Source: Bolinopsis microptera
Taxonomy: Eukaryota; Ctenophora; Tentaculata; Lobata; Bolinopsidae
Direction: 5' to 3'
Assembly (NCBI RefSeq): GCF_026151205.1
Contig: NC_087078.1
Location: forward strand, 6,465,675-6,529,674
Length of the DNA: 64,000 bases
The stretch's first letter is position 1. Each line of letters opens with the position of its first letter. Shown here one piece after another: positions 1-11,200 of this stretch. The notes beneath the pieces were generated by a model that made no database searches, was not told where the DNA came from, and saw nothing but the letters and a program-made list of their open reading frames with translations. Made by a program: the position numbers and the translations under genes.

Positions 1-905
1 TTTATATTAGCTATGGTGGTCGGAGCCTCATAAGTCACAATTTAGTGTCCCTGTTCTGACACAGTTTTTGTAGTTCTGACGCCGATATATTCACAAAATT
101 TAGATAAAATATCTAAACTAATGCGCTGTACAAAATAATACGCTGGAGAATTTAATCAATAATTTTGTAATCACTATACAAACCACTTCTAATCTATTGT
201 CGATAGTAATAGTGGAATAATTTCGACTGACAACTCTGCCAAATCTTGGTTCATGTTGTGCCTCACCACATCCTCACCACATCCTCGATATGCTGATTCT
301 ATGCGACTAATAATTTTATGAACGTCTCTCCTCAAGAGTTCAAGAGTTAGAACCTATTGGAATCACCTTCCAATCATAGGGATTTCATAAGTCACAATTT
401 AGGGTCCTAGTTCTGACACTGTTTTTGTAGTTCTGTCGCCGATATTAAATTAATTTCAACTGTAAAAAATAATACGCTGGAGAATTTAATCAATAATTTT
501 TGAATCACTGTACAAACCACTCCTAATCTATTGTCAATAGTAATAACATGCATTAGATAAAACATACAAAAACGTGTCAGTTATCCGATTTATAAACGGA
601 ATTATCAAATGAGTACTGAACATGGGATAGTCTTATATGTTAACAAATTCACTCGTATTATGAAAAAGTTACCTGATAATCATAACATACATTTTGAAAA
701 TAAGATCAAAACACTAATTAATAACATACATTGAAAAACAACTGAAATATTTAGCACGCCAAGTTCCTTAGTTCGTTAAGTTTGTAGCAAACAATAACTC
801 AAACCAATAATAAAAATATAATACTTTAAGTTTAGAATTTGACAACAGTCAGATTCCTTAATCAGTTCATAGGAATAATTACGACTCACAACTCTGCCAA
901 ATCTT
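1..905. repeat. Decayed partial duplications of the 3' end of the adjacent DSL gene
   Basis: No open gene is seen. The stretch from about 28 to 212 recurs at about 385 to 546 with mismatches and small indels (shared words include cataagtcacaattt and aatacgctggagaattt). A second similarity joins about 211-272 to about 869-940 (shared aactctgccaaatcttggtt and gtgcctcaccacatcctc); the latter copy overlaps the stop codon and 3' flank of the DSL-like gene that ends at 909. The simplest reading is repeated local duplication of that gene's 3' end followed by decay. Similarities were found by eye; exact limits are approximate. Confidence 0.6.
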
Positions 906-908
906 GGT

Positions 909-2850
909 TCATCTAATGTTGTGCCTCACCACATCCTCGATTCGTACGTAATCGTATGCTGATTCGTCTAGAGCAGGTTCAGTTTGTAGCACGACATTAT
1001 TGTAGAGATGACCATTGGTGGGTGAGGTAACTCGGAGAACAACATTGCCGTAGTTGTGTTCAGTCGAAGGGATTGTTTCAGCAAGGTTGGGAACTGCAGT
1101 ATTTATAGCGTTATTATTACCACATTGCTGGCCTCGACATTTTTGAGCTTTCTACGTAAGTGTAGGATATACAATCCAACCATTATTAATGTTATGAAGA
1201 AAACCGCTACCACCCCTGACGATATCCAAACTCCTATATTGTGTTGCGCTGCTTTGCCTGAAAATAACTATAGTTTTTATCACTACGCCATCGAAAATTA
1301 TGACTGTACCACAGTTAAAGCAGAAATATCCAATACTTTTCCAGAATATCGCCTATTGAATTGAAAACAGAATGGATGAATATCTTGACGTAAAATATTC
1401 ATCATTAATATTGGTAAATAAGTCGATAACACTATTTACTTCAACAACGGTCGTGGTGGAGCATTATATAACAGGAAATCTTAAAAAAAAGTAACGGGAA
1501 GCTAAATTCGTTGGTTATCAGTGTTGTACATAAAAGTATGAAGAGATAAAAATAACAGCCAATTACAATTAATGGCAGCTGATATTTGGCCGCTGATATT
1601 TGGCCGCTGATATTTGTTTTTCTAAAGATAGCATTCTAACCTTCTTTGCATTTGTTTCCCTCCACACAGATCCTCTCTCCATTGTCCGAATCACAAGTGT
1701 AGTTTCCCTGTGCTTCATTACAGTGCACAGAGCAATTCTCTCCAAAATGGTTTTCGATGCAATTTTCACAATTTCTTCCTTCTTTGTTGATATTCTGGCA
1801 CTCATCACAGTCTTCTCCCTTCTTGCCCTCCACACAGATCCTCTCTCCTGTTGTCTGGTCACAAGTGTAGTTTCCTGTAACCGGTTTACAGTGTGTGTCA
1901 CATATCTGTGGAGGGAAGTAATGCTCTTTACAGTCTTTGTTTCCTGATCCATCACATGTATAACTAGTATTAGTAGTCTCCTGGCAGAATTTTGAGCAAG
2001 TCTCTCCAAAATGGTTGTCGATGCACTTTTCACAATTAACTCCTTCTTTGTTTCTGTTTTGACACTCATCACAGTCTTCTCCGTAGTAGTTAGCTACGCA
2101 GGAGTTACAGCCTAATCCAGTGAAGTGGTTATCACAGCTCAATACCCTATATTTTATCTTAAGAGTTGCTTGTTTGTCGTCACCCTCAGCGTTAGTGTAA
2201 CTTACAAAGGATTTCCACGACCAGGTTCTACCTGATCTATTGCCTGAAAATGGTACCACCAAACCCGACATTGTTCTTTCATAATCATCAGCATTACCTA
2301 TACCCGAGCCGTCTTTATCCCATACTTCAAATGATATAGTTATACTCCTATCAGTGTTGATGTTTACTGGAATAGCTTCATCAAGCTGCTCCAGGTTAGA
2401 GAAATAGACAGTATCGTTGTTACCGGTGAAGTTCGTTTTTGTTAGGTTGAGAAATTCATTACCTTCTTCGTCCTGGATCACAAAGTTCTTGAAGTAAAAA
2501 TCACATACGTCTCCGCAGTTGGTTGAATCTTGGTACGTAAACAACTGTATCTCCCCCTTCCCACTGCAGTGTATGTGCTCCTGTGGAATGTGCTGTTTTA
2601 ATCATGCACCTATCATTAAATGGGTCTAGATAAACGATGTGTTTTCGTTTTATGGTCGACAGATGGTACAAACGTGGCGATTTCGGAGATAATCTCATAG
2701 TCATACTGATTTATCATGTTATCTACTACGTGTTATCTACTACTCGAGGACAGAGTTTAAAGGGATTAGCTCAAGATTATCAGAAGCTCGCTCACTACGA
2801 GAAGTGCTTACCGATAAGAGTAGCAGAATAGAAACCAGAAATATCTTCAT
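909..2850 (-). CDS. DSL-domain, EGF-like single-pass membrane protein (copy A), tail frame-broken
   Basis: Probable cell-surface receptor or Notch-ligand relative. Three exons: 2850-2812 (signal peptide MKIFLVSILLLLS, donor GTAAGC), 2580-1641 and 1257-909; phases match at both junctions. Exon 2 begins HCSGKGEIQLF, then a C2-like N-terminal domain with VWDKDGSGIGNADD, a DSL-like cysteine module (CDNHFTGLGCNSC) and several EGF/laminin-like units with CDEC and NFG-type motifs. Exon 3 holds a membrane helix (IGVWISSGVVAVFFITLIMV) followed by RRK. Beyond it the frame that carries on from exon 2 stops at 1105-1103, while a +1/-2 frame stays open to 909 and encodes a tail with tyrosine motifs (NYGNVV, HLYNNVV, YDYVRI) like those of copy B. 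So the tail is either truncated by an indel, mis-assembled, or uses an exon I missed. Conventional exon 1 ATG is chosen over the in-exon TTG at 2544. Same strand and intron positions as copy B at 4847-6472. Confidence 0.78.
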
Positions 2851-3319
2851 TTAACCAAACTTTTATGAGCGTTCAAAATCAAAATATATACAACCGATGC
2901 GACTATCCTGGGGCAAAATTTGAAAGTCATATGATAAAATGTGCGATACTACTTTAAAAAAATGTATTTATACTACTATACATAGTTGCTGGAGGATGGT
3001 GATTTTTAACGTTGAGTAGCTGATCTAAGTTTGGGTGTAATAAGTAATAACTCGGGACTGACTAGATACAGGATTTAATGCTGTTTCACTGGGTACTGGG
3101 TACTACCCAGTGGGTAGGTGACATGATTTCACTCTGATGTAACAAAAGACTTCCTTCTTCTTCGATTTGACGAAGGGACAAATATTTTACTTAAACGATT
3201 ATTTGACTTGAGATTAAGATTGAGCATTGGTTACTGAAGAGAGATTAAAGACTAGATCTCTCCTGATTACCCACATCACGTGTTGACACAGGTTTACAGT
3301 ATTAACTCTGTTCCGTATT
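2851..3319. other. Intergenic, no gene seen
   Basis: AT-rich sequence upstream of copy A. No convincing coding exon, tRNA or element end was recognised. Confidence 0.5.
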
Positions 3320-4085
3320 AACTCTGCATCTGTAGTAGTTATCTTCACAGGAATTACTGCCTAATCCACTACTACTATGTCGGAGCTAAGTCCGATCTAC
3401 GCCAGAAAACCCCCTCCATATATCCCTGTCCCGCATCAGGGTTCGCAGTTCCTCTTTAGAGTTTGTCCCAACTTCCTTCAGTAACATAGACAAGTAGCTT
3501 TGTCTTGGTCGGCCTTGCTGTGCTCTACCGTGCGTAGGTTCCCATAAGACTAAATCACTGGCAAGTAGCTCAGGATGTCGGATGCAGTGTCCCGCCATTT
3601 TTAATCTCCTGCTTCGTAACTTGTTTGACAGCCTTGGGAGGCTACCATACAAAGTTATATTGCTGACCTTGTCCTTCCATGAGATACCCAGCACCATACG
3701 CAACATCTTTGTGTATGTCCCGTCCAAACTTTTCTCTTGAGCCTTTGTCAGTGTCCAGGTTTCTGATCCGTAGAGCAGTACTGATTCACAAGCCGCTATG
3801 AACAATCTAATCTTTAGGCTCTTTGAGAGTTTGGATTTCCAGATATCCTTCAGTCTATGTAGGGCACCCCACGCTTTTCCCTTTCTAACCCTTATCTCCC
3901 TATCTGTGCTCTCAATCCAGGAGCCTAAGTAGATGAAATCATCTACATTTTCTATGGCTTCCCCGGATCGACTTTGTAGGTCGCTAGATCGATCCTCCAC
4001 ACAGCTCAATACCCTATTATATAGCTATATTTTGTTCTAAGAGTTACTTTTCTGTGGTTACTTTCATGGCAAGTGCTAACTGCTA
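3320..4085 (-). pseudogene. Third DSL-gene copy, dead, split by a LINE fragment
   Basis: On either side of the LINE fragment the sequence matches the DSL exon of copy A. The left flank (about 3328-3370, with gtagtagttatcttcacagg and attactgcctaatcca) corresponds to about 2082-2121 of copy A. The right flank (about 4003-4070, with cagctcaataccctat and taagagttactt) corresponds to about 2135-2170. About a dozen bases of the original exon are missing at the insertion point. No open frame or full set of exons remains, so this is a pseudogene rather than a third receptor. Confidence 0.7.
3386..4009 (-). mobile_element. 5'-truncated LINE fragment (same family as the 15.9-19 kb LINE)
   Basis: An open stretch of about 205 codons matches the C-terminal end of the full LINE at 15876-18974: DFIYLGSWIES, RVRKGKAWGALHRLKDIWKS, LLYGSETWTLT, LRMVLGISWKDKVSN, LAGH-like MAGHCIRHPEL and LLWEPTHG-like LVLWEPTHGRAQQGRP. 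It keeps no endonuclease or catalytic RT motifs. The 3' end on the minus strand runs into TAG triplets (plus-strand actactacta near 3365-3375), the kind of short-repeat tail RTE-type elements often have. 5' truncation is typical of target-primed insertion. The frame is still open, so insertion may be fairly recent, or the two LINE copies may represent related subfamilies. Confidence 0.85.
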
Positions 4086-4846
4086 CTCCAAGCTGATGAT
4101 AATACAGTATTTTATGTATTAATTCGGTCTAAATTAATTCGGTTTTACTCTACGATATCAAATCGTAGCAAGTTGAGCGTGTCTAGCTAACATATTATAT
4201 GTCTAGTGAGAAGTGTGCCTCACTAAACTTCAACAATAACGTAATAAAGGTGAGAAGTTTGTCTCACTGAGACTATCTAAATAAATCAAATATAATTGAA
4301 AAAAGTATGTCTCAACAAATAGGTGAAAAAGGTTAATTCTATATAATATTACTACCAATAAATCTCAATATTCAATAACTGGCGGAGCACTTTTTGTACT
4401 ATAATATGTAACCCTAACAGCGATAAAACCTTTTTTAGCTTTAAACGTAATAGAAAAGGAGTACGTAATTGTTGTTATCAAGACGTTAGAGTCGGTTTAT
4501 CAGCTAAAGAGCTTAAAAGCAATGATTAAACAAAAATTGAACTTAAGTTAAATAATCAAATGCGGTAATCCTCAAAATAAAAACAAAATTGTTTCTTCTG
4601 AGTTAAGATAATATGATATGAAACACAATCTAACATATTTTTAATTTAACAAAAAATAATTTGCATTAAAACAAATAATCAAATTTTTATGGAAAAATTA
4701 TCATAAGCTGTAGCCTGTATCGAATGCAAATAGGACTGACTATGATGAAGAATGTGGCATCACCTGTCATATCACTAACACGTCTAAATTCTAATAGATA
4801 AGCTTTTATCTTTTGCATTAAGTGTGTCCTAAACTTTATTACAGAC
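4086..4846. other. Intergenic, no gene seen
   Basis: Very AT-rich spacer 3' of copy B; nothing coding recognised. It may hold the 3' flank of the dead third copy. Confidence 0.5.
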
Positions 4847-6472
4847 TCAATTCAGTTCAGTTACTGTAATGTAAGTAGCATCTTCCCCATTCTCCCCGAC
4901 CCTTTCAGCACAAGGATTCCTAAAAATCACCACATCATCTTTCCCTCTGTTCTTCACAAACGCTACATCAGCATACATCTCCCCATCTTGAGCGGGCTCG
5001 CTGGAGGGTTGTTGAGGTTTGTTACATTCCCCTGGTCTGTCCAGACGAGAGTACACGTCTTGTTCCTCCGCTGACAATCGCTGTTTGTTGACTGTGGGGT
5101 AGAGTTGTGGTTTGTTTATTGTTGAGTATAAAGCACCAGGGTCGTTGTCTGGGTTAACAACATTTCCATCTCCAATGTTGGGTTTCTCCTCCTTTTGTCT
5201 TCTTTGTCTTCTGATTAACAGTGTTATCACAAGTATCACGAGGAAGAGAAGCAGTCCACCTCCTCCTGTTATCCCAATAAGTAAAGTGTTATTAGATGCT
5301 CCGATCTCTTCATCTTCTTTGTCTTTTTTCTCTTCTTCATCTGGGCGCCCACAGTTGTCCTCCAATTTGGCAGTGGAGTTGTGACAGACCTTCTCTCCAT
5401 CTTCAGTACAATTGTAGAACTCATTTTCTTTGCAGATGATCGAGCAGTCCTCTTTGTAAAAGTTAGGTTTACATTCATCACATTCCTCACCATCTCTATT
5501 ACCACGACACTGCTTCTCTCCTTCATCATTGCAAGTGTAATTCTCTCCGTCTGGAATACAATACACACCACATGTTCCTTTAGGGTAGAACCCTTCAGCA
5601 CATGTGTCACAATCATCTCCTGCAAAGTTACTTTTACATTGGTCACAGTTCTCTCCAATCTTTCCGTTTTCACACTCATCACAGTTGTCTCCCTTTTTGC
5701 CTGCTACGCAGATCTTCCCTCCTGTTGTCGGATCACACGTGTAATAGTTAAGGTCCTGTTTACAGTACGCGTTACACTGGTCAGTGTATTGGTCATTCAC
5801 ACAGAAATTGCATCCTACTCCGGTGAAATTAACAGTACAACTTAACAATCTGTAGCTGACCGTAAATTGCATTCCCTGGTTCCTTTTGGTCTGAATTGCT
5901 TGTTCCCAGTCTTGATTAACCGACCATGTTTCGAGAGGAATCTTAAAGTTGGTAATATTTCTTATCCAATCATCAGCACCGTATGCACCTCCGTCTTTAT
6001 CCCAAACTGAGGTAAAAATGTTCACCGTTTTGTTTGTTGGAACAGTGATCTCAATAGGGTTTTTCAGCTCTTCCACCAATGTTAAATTAACTGTCTTCGT
6101 GTTACTTGTACTAGCAGTCTTCGGTATGTTTTTGAGAGTGTTGCCGTCTTCATCTCGGATTATTAGTGGTTTAAAGTAAAAATCACATGGTTCACCACAA
6201 TCAGAGTAGTCCACATACTTGATGAATTTAATCTGACCAACTCCACTGCTGTAAATCTGGTCCTGCACAAAAGAGTTGATTTCAGTAAAGCGTAATAAGG
6301 AAATGCTTGTGATAATAAGGAAAGGCTTGTGATTTGTGAACTGTGGAAACATTCGGGTTTACTTTGAGCGAGTAAATAAAACTGATATTCATGACTCTTA
6401 TAAGTTAATTAAACTTTATATTCAATCAAAACTTACCAGCAGAAGTATAAATACTAAAAGTAACAGCCCCAT
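4847..6472 (-). CDS. DSL-domain, EGF-like membrane protein with tyrosine-motif tail (copy B)
   Basis: Two exons, 6472-6437 and 6262-4847, give 483 residues. Exon 1 encodes MGLLLLVFILLL, a signal peptide core, then donor GTAAGT; exon 2 starts after gtgcag. Open sequence upstream of 6262 is intron, so an in-exon start is rejected. Domains: C2-like N-terminal region about 13-150 (DCGEPCDFYF; VWDKDGGAYGADD), DSL-like module about 154-206 (CTVNFTGVGCNFC; YYTCDPTTGGKICVAG), EGF/laminin-like units about 207-315, acidic-lysine stalk, membrane helix about 338-362, then RRQRR stop-transfer. The cytosolic tail has five YxxI/L/V motifs: YSTI 391, YPTV 400, YSRL 416, YADV 442, YITV 476. These suit SH2 binding after phosphorylation or YxxPhi sorting. 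Notch ligands share the C2-DSL-EGF-TM order, but this tail is not typical of Delta or Jagged. The ligand or receptor role is inference. Confidence 0.88.
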
Positions 6473-7052
6473 TTAAAAAAACGTATCAGTCCACACAAAA
6501 GTTAACGAATGTCGCCTTGTATCTTAACAATGCAACATCATATTCCTACTTTATATACATTTAACGGCGCAATTCTGATTTCTGGGTTTTACATATCAAG
6601 TTTCGTGAGTTCTTTACTCAACGAGCTTTTATCGTATCAAGTTTACCTGTACTGTTATGACATATGCATCATCTCACTTCTAATCGAAACATTTATTATG
6701 TGATTTTGTCTCCAGGTGGAGTGCTGGTACAAAAAACAGGCTATCATTACACCATTATTACACTATTATATTAGTATCACACTATTTCACTACTAGTATT
6801 ACACTATTTGATATTTCACCAATTCGCTATTAAACTATTTCACCACAGTACCAAAGAAATTACTAGACGCTTATATCATTGTTTATAATTTCACACTTTT
6901 GCTTTCGACTAAGATTTTAATAAGGAAAGAAAAATCAAGAAGGGAAATAATATGTCCTAATTAATATATAACCTAATTAACGTGCTTTTTGATTTACCGG
7001 GCATAGGTGTCAGATTTTAGGCAGGTGCTTCAAGAATTTGTACCTATCTAGC
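6473..7052. other. Intergenic, promoter side of copy B
   Basis: AT-rich. About 6745-6845 contains loose repeats of the words tattacac and ctatttcac. No coding exon recognised. Confidence 0.45.
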
Positions 7053-7902
7053 TTAAGGCCACAGGGGGGGGGGGTCGAGGCTTCAAAAAATGCAAAAAAA
7101 CATTATGCTTTGAATCAATATATATTTTTGTGGTGGATACTTTGCCACCACTCATTTGTCTGTAGCTATTTTACTTTTTTTAATAAATGAGGTTAACCAA
7201 TTCTCATTTAACCTCATATTTTTGATAAATCGATAATGGAGGGCAGAAATATTGATGCCATTACAACTGAAAACTACGATAAGCTTTGTTTTTATTGTTT
7301 TTGTGTTATTTCAGCAGTTAAACTTTGAAAAATATACAAATAAAGGCAAAATACTCAAAAATCACATAACATAAAAAACAGTTTTTTGCCTCTCCTGAAA
7401 ACCTCGAATTTTTGACTTCAAAATCTATCTTCTCCTAGAGTTTTTATCCATTTCACCTCAAATTTGGAACTTATGTTCCTGACATAAATTTAAAAGTTTG
7501 TTATGTAACGATTGTTGTAATTTTGCTCCTAACTCTTTTTATGAGGTTAACCATTTTAAATTTTGTTACCCGCACTCATGGTTAACCTCATATCTCAGCT
7601 TTGGAGCAAGATATCATAAATCGTTACATAACAAAAACTCAAAATACCTTGAAGAACACTGTTGCCAAGTTACAAGGTTCTAAGTCATAAACTGAAAAAG
7701 AAGATAGATTTTGAACACGATTTCATTTAAAGTTTTCATTTACAATAGAATTACAGGTAAACCTCAAAATTCAACGCGCGATATCTTCAAATAGGAAACT
7801 TTGTTTTCGGTAAGGACAAAAGCATTTGAAAATTTAGATCGAGCTCTACAACATATCTCAAAATCTCAAAATCGACCTCGGACCCCCCCCCTGTGGCCTT
7901 AA
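7053..7902. mobile_element. TTAA-flanked inverted-repeat element with G/C-run ends (850 bp, non-autonomous)
   Basis: Both ends carry TTAA (7053-7056 and 7899-7902) followed inward by GGCCACAGGGGGG... on the left and its complement on the right, giving inverted repeats of about 25 bp that end near tcgagg. Inside, caaaatctatcttctcct near 7420 and its approximate complement gaagatagattttg near 7700 form an inner inverted pair, and paired ggttaacc words occur. No transposase is present. TTAA ends are the hallmark of piggyBac-type target sites, but assignment to that superfamily is inference. It shares a word with the palindrome at 43852-44600. Confidence 0.75.
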
Positions 7903-8260
7903 TCGAACTCACGCGTTAGTGATAGATCACGTCGAAGCGGTAGAATCTCCGCCTAATTGGACTTCGTATCGAAAGCATACAGGAAAGTTGAATTAAACGC
8001 AAAAATTTTTAAGACACATTTCTATCTACGGAGCAATAATGAAGTACAATTATCTGTTCTTGTGAAATGATTATCGCAGAACTGCTTCAGTATGATGTCC
8101 CATACTTTACTTGGACTCTCTAGTTGCTCTGAACCTATCTGACGTAAGAAATATTACCATAATATTATACCAATAAAGCAATAACAATTATAATAATTAA
8201 TTAAATAGGGTAAATTTAAAATTAATTAAATAGGGTGCTCATCTGAACAAATGATTACAG
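7903..8260. other. Upstream region of the CEP72-like gene; first exon not resolved
   Basis: The first recognised exon of the next gene starts mid-codon at 8261, so at least one 5' exon must lie here or further left. A stretch ending TCTGAC before GTAAGA at about 8142 could be an exon edge, but its phase does not fit. Confidence 0.4.
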
Positions 8261-11200
8261 GTGTGATAGAAGAGTTGAACCTAACGGGAAGTATCCGACA
8301 GAAGATCATATCTCTCAGCAGCTCGCTAGTGTCCTTCATATCTCTCACACAGTTGGATATATCTCGCAATAATATCAGCTCCCTGGAGGGCCTCCAGTTT
8401 TGCCAGGTTTTTTGACATTTTGAATATTACTGTATCATTTAAAAAAGTGATAAATGGATACTTACGTATTATTTTCACGTCGCCTTGGAGTGTTATGGTT
8501 ATTTGCTCGGTTTATCTATTTCGAGAAGGTTATAAAATGTCAATGCAGGATTTAGATTGGTCTCAACCTCCATATTTCCCCGTAGAACCTAGAGAATATC
8601 AACATATACTACAACAACATCAGTGCAATGTCCGAACTGATGAAGCTGGCAAGAAACCCTAAACTCATTGAAATTGACGTCAGACTGAATCCTATATCGG
8701 TGATGAGTACAGAGTATAGACTTCTTCTTGTACACGCTCTACCTCAACTAAAAACATTAGGTGAACATTGTTTTTAATATAATATGTTTTTACCTCATAT
8801 TAGTTTATCTTGAATTGAGAGATAAAGTTATTGTAGAGTTTTTCTTAAATCAAAGTATTACTTCCATGATAATATTTTCCTTGATCATAAAAATAAAAGA
8901 GGATGTTATTACGATTACTGAGTATCCGCCCACGCTATTAGCTATAAATATCTCAAATTGTACACAGGGCTTTTATTTCCCAGTAAAAAAATACCCTCTC
9001 GAATATCAAGATATCAGTCCTTACTCACCGCACTGTTTGCAGATAACGTACCAGTAACGGAGAAAGACCGGATGTTGTCACTGACGTACCACAGCAGTGA
9101 TCAGGCTGCTCAGATTGCAGGATATATGGGGGAGGGGGTGGCTGCTGGGGACCTCAGGTTAGTTCACAGCAGTGATCAGGCTGCTCAGATTGCAGGATAT
9201 ATGGGGGAGGGGGGTGGCTGCTGGGGACCTCAGGTTAGTTCACAGCAGTGATCAGGCTGCTCAGATTGCAGGATATATGGGGGAGGGGGTGGCTGCTGGG
9301 GACCTCAGGTTAGTTCACAGCAGTGATCAGGCTGCTCAGATTGCATGATATATGGGGGAGGGGTGGCTTCTGGGGACCTCAGGTTAGTTCACACTTTCAC
9401 AGCAGTGATCAGGCTGCTCAGATTGCATGATATATGGGGGAGGAGTGGCTGATGATATGTCAGTCAAGTCGGACTTTGATTGAATAAAGTTCTCACCCAA
9501 ACTACTTTCAACAGGTTACAAAACAGTTCTGCTGTAACAGATGAAAACAGGAGTGTTTCAGTTAGATCCCGCACCTCAACAGCATCTTCTAAATTAACGG
9601 GTGAGTTAAAAGTTATGAGTGCTAGATTGTGAAGGGTGCTGTTGTCTTTATCTGAAAGTTTATATATGGAGATATGGGAGGGGTTTTTATTAATCTTATT
9701 ATCAGTTTAGTGTCACATAATACGCTTGATGGCTTAGATAAAAAGATTATTAAACATCAGATTTGTGTTATTGACATGGAATTGTATCATGCAACAGATG
9801 TATCCGCTTATTGGTTTATCTTCTTTTGGCACTGCTCCACAGCTGCTGTTTCCTGCTCCATCCATATTAACTTACATTATCTTATCAGTAAACTATCATT
9901 TTATTATGGAACTGATAACTTCAACTCCAGACAAAAGTTCGACAAGTTCGTGTGAGAATTACATCAGAGATCTGCGCCCACCACTTACAGTACTGCAACC
10001 GTCGCGCGACGCGTACGAGGCGTACAGTGCACATGGCTCCTTTACCCCAAATCCTAAGCGCAAGATCACAAGAGAACAGCCTCCACCTGCTCAATCCCCT
10101 CTCAAAAACAAGTTAGTTACTTTTGTATCTCAGATTTTACACTATAAAGGATTGCTAGTTGGTTTCAACATGCTCTGAGATATAGTATGCGGTCTGCTTG
10201 ACGACTATATAATGTGAGCATGTACTGAAATTATATTACTGCCACTTTTTCATGACTTTATTATATATCGTTATTACTCCTGTGGAGTATTTTTAGGTCG
10301 TTTTACCGTTAAAGGTGTTGGTCAATCAGTGAGATCCGTACAATCACCAATAGCATGAGAATATCTTTCGTTACAACGTGTTATCCACACTCCACAGGTA
10401 TCAAGAAGAAATGCAGATAGTTGAGGAGAATAAGAAGTTAAGAGAGAAGTATCAGGATTATAAGAACAAGTATAATAATGTGTAAGTTCTCAAATCTCTG
10501 TTTTAATTTCACATTTTGATCCAAAATGCTGATTCACAGTATACGCCTTTGTTACGTTGAATTCGTTGATACATTTGTTTAAATTAAAAGGTGTGTTTAC
10601 TAATAAGCAACATATCATGGGCATAATATGTGCTAAAACATTTCTGGTATATTTAAATTTTGTGTTACTTTGATGCCTCATTTAAATTTAGACTTATCAC
10701 AGATTAGCCCAGCGAATATCAAAAGAGAGTTATTTGAAGCTGCAAGAAGATTATTACAAAAGTTTAAAGAAGACCGAAGAGTTGGAAGAGGTGTACAAAA
10801 CTTCGAGCGAAGAAGTGTTGGCGCTGAAACAGCACATTAACGACCTCAGCCAGGAAAATAACACTCTCAAGAAGGTATGTTTCCTTTTTTAACAGAAGAA
10901 TGTGTCTTTATTTTCGACAAGAATTGCGCCGGTTATCAGACGCTAGATTTCACATTCGTTACACTCTGAGCTTATGTTAGTTTACTGAGGCTCTGAGGGG
11001 CCATACGTTTTTTGACAAATGATATTCTTTTTGCATTTTAAAACAGCGATAATAAAATAAGATAAAATAACATTACAATCACAGCCTGCTAGTCTAAATT
11101 AGACTAGCAAGCTAGACTAGAGTCTAGTATCTAAGTCTAATATTCTAACGCTTAAATCCGACGCCTCCGACCTTTCCATCAGAAGTCAAGGCAATCACCT

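Noticed and set aside
1600-2072. Open frames opposite and overlapping the EGF-rich exon of copy A
   Set aside because: Shadow frames created by the cysteine-rich coding bias of the real exon.
5112-6179. Plus-strand frames over copy B
   Set aside because: Antisense shadows of the copy B coding exon.
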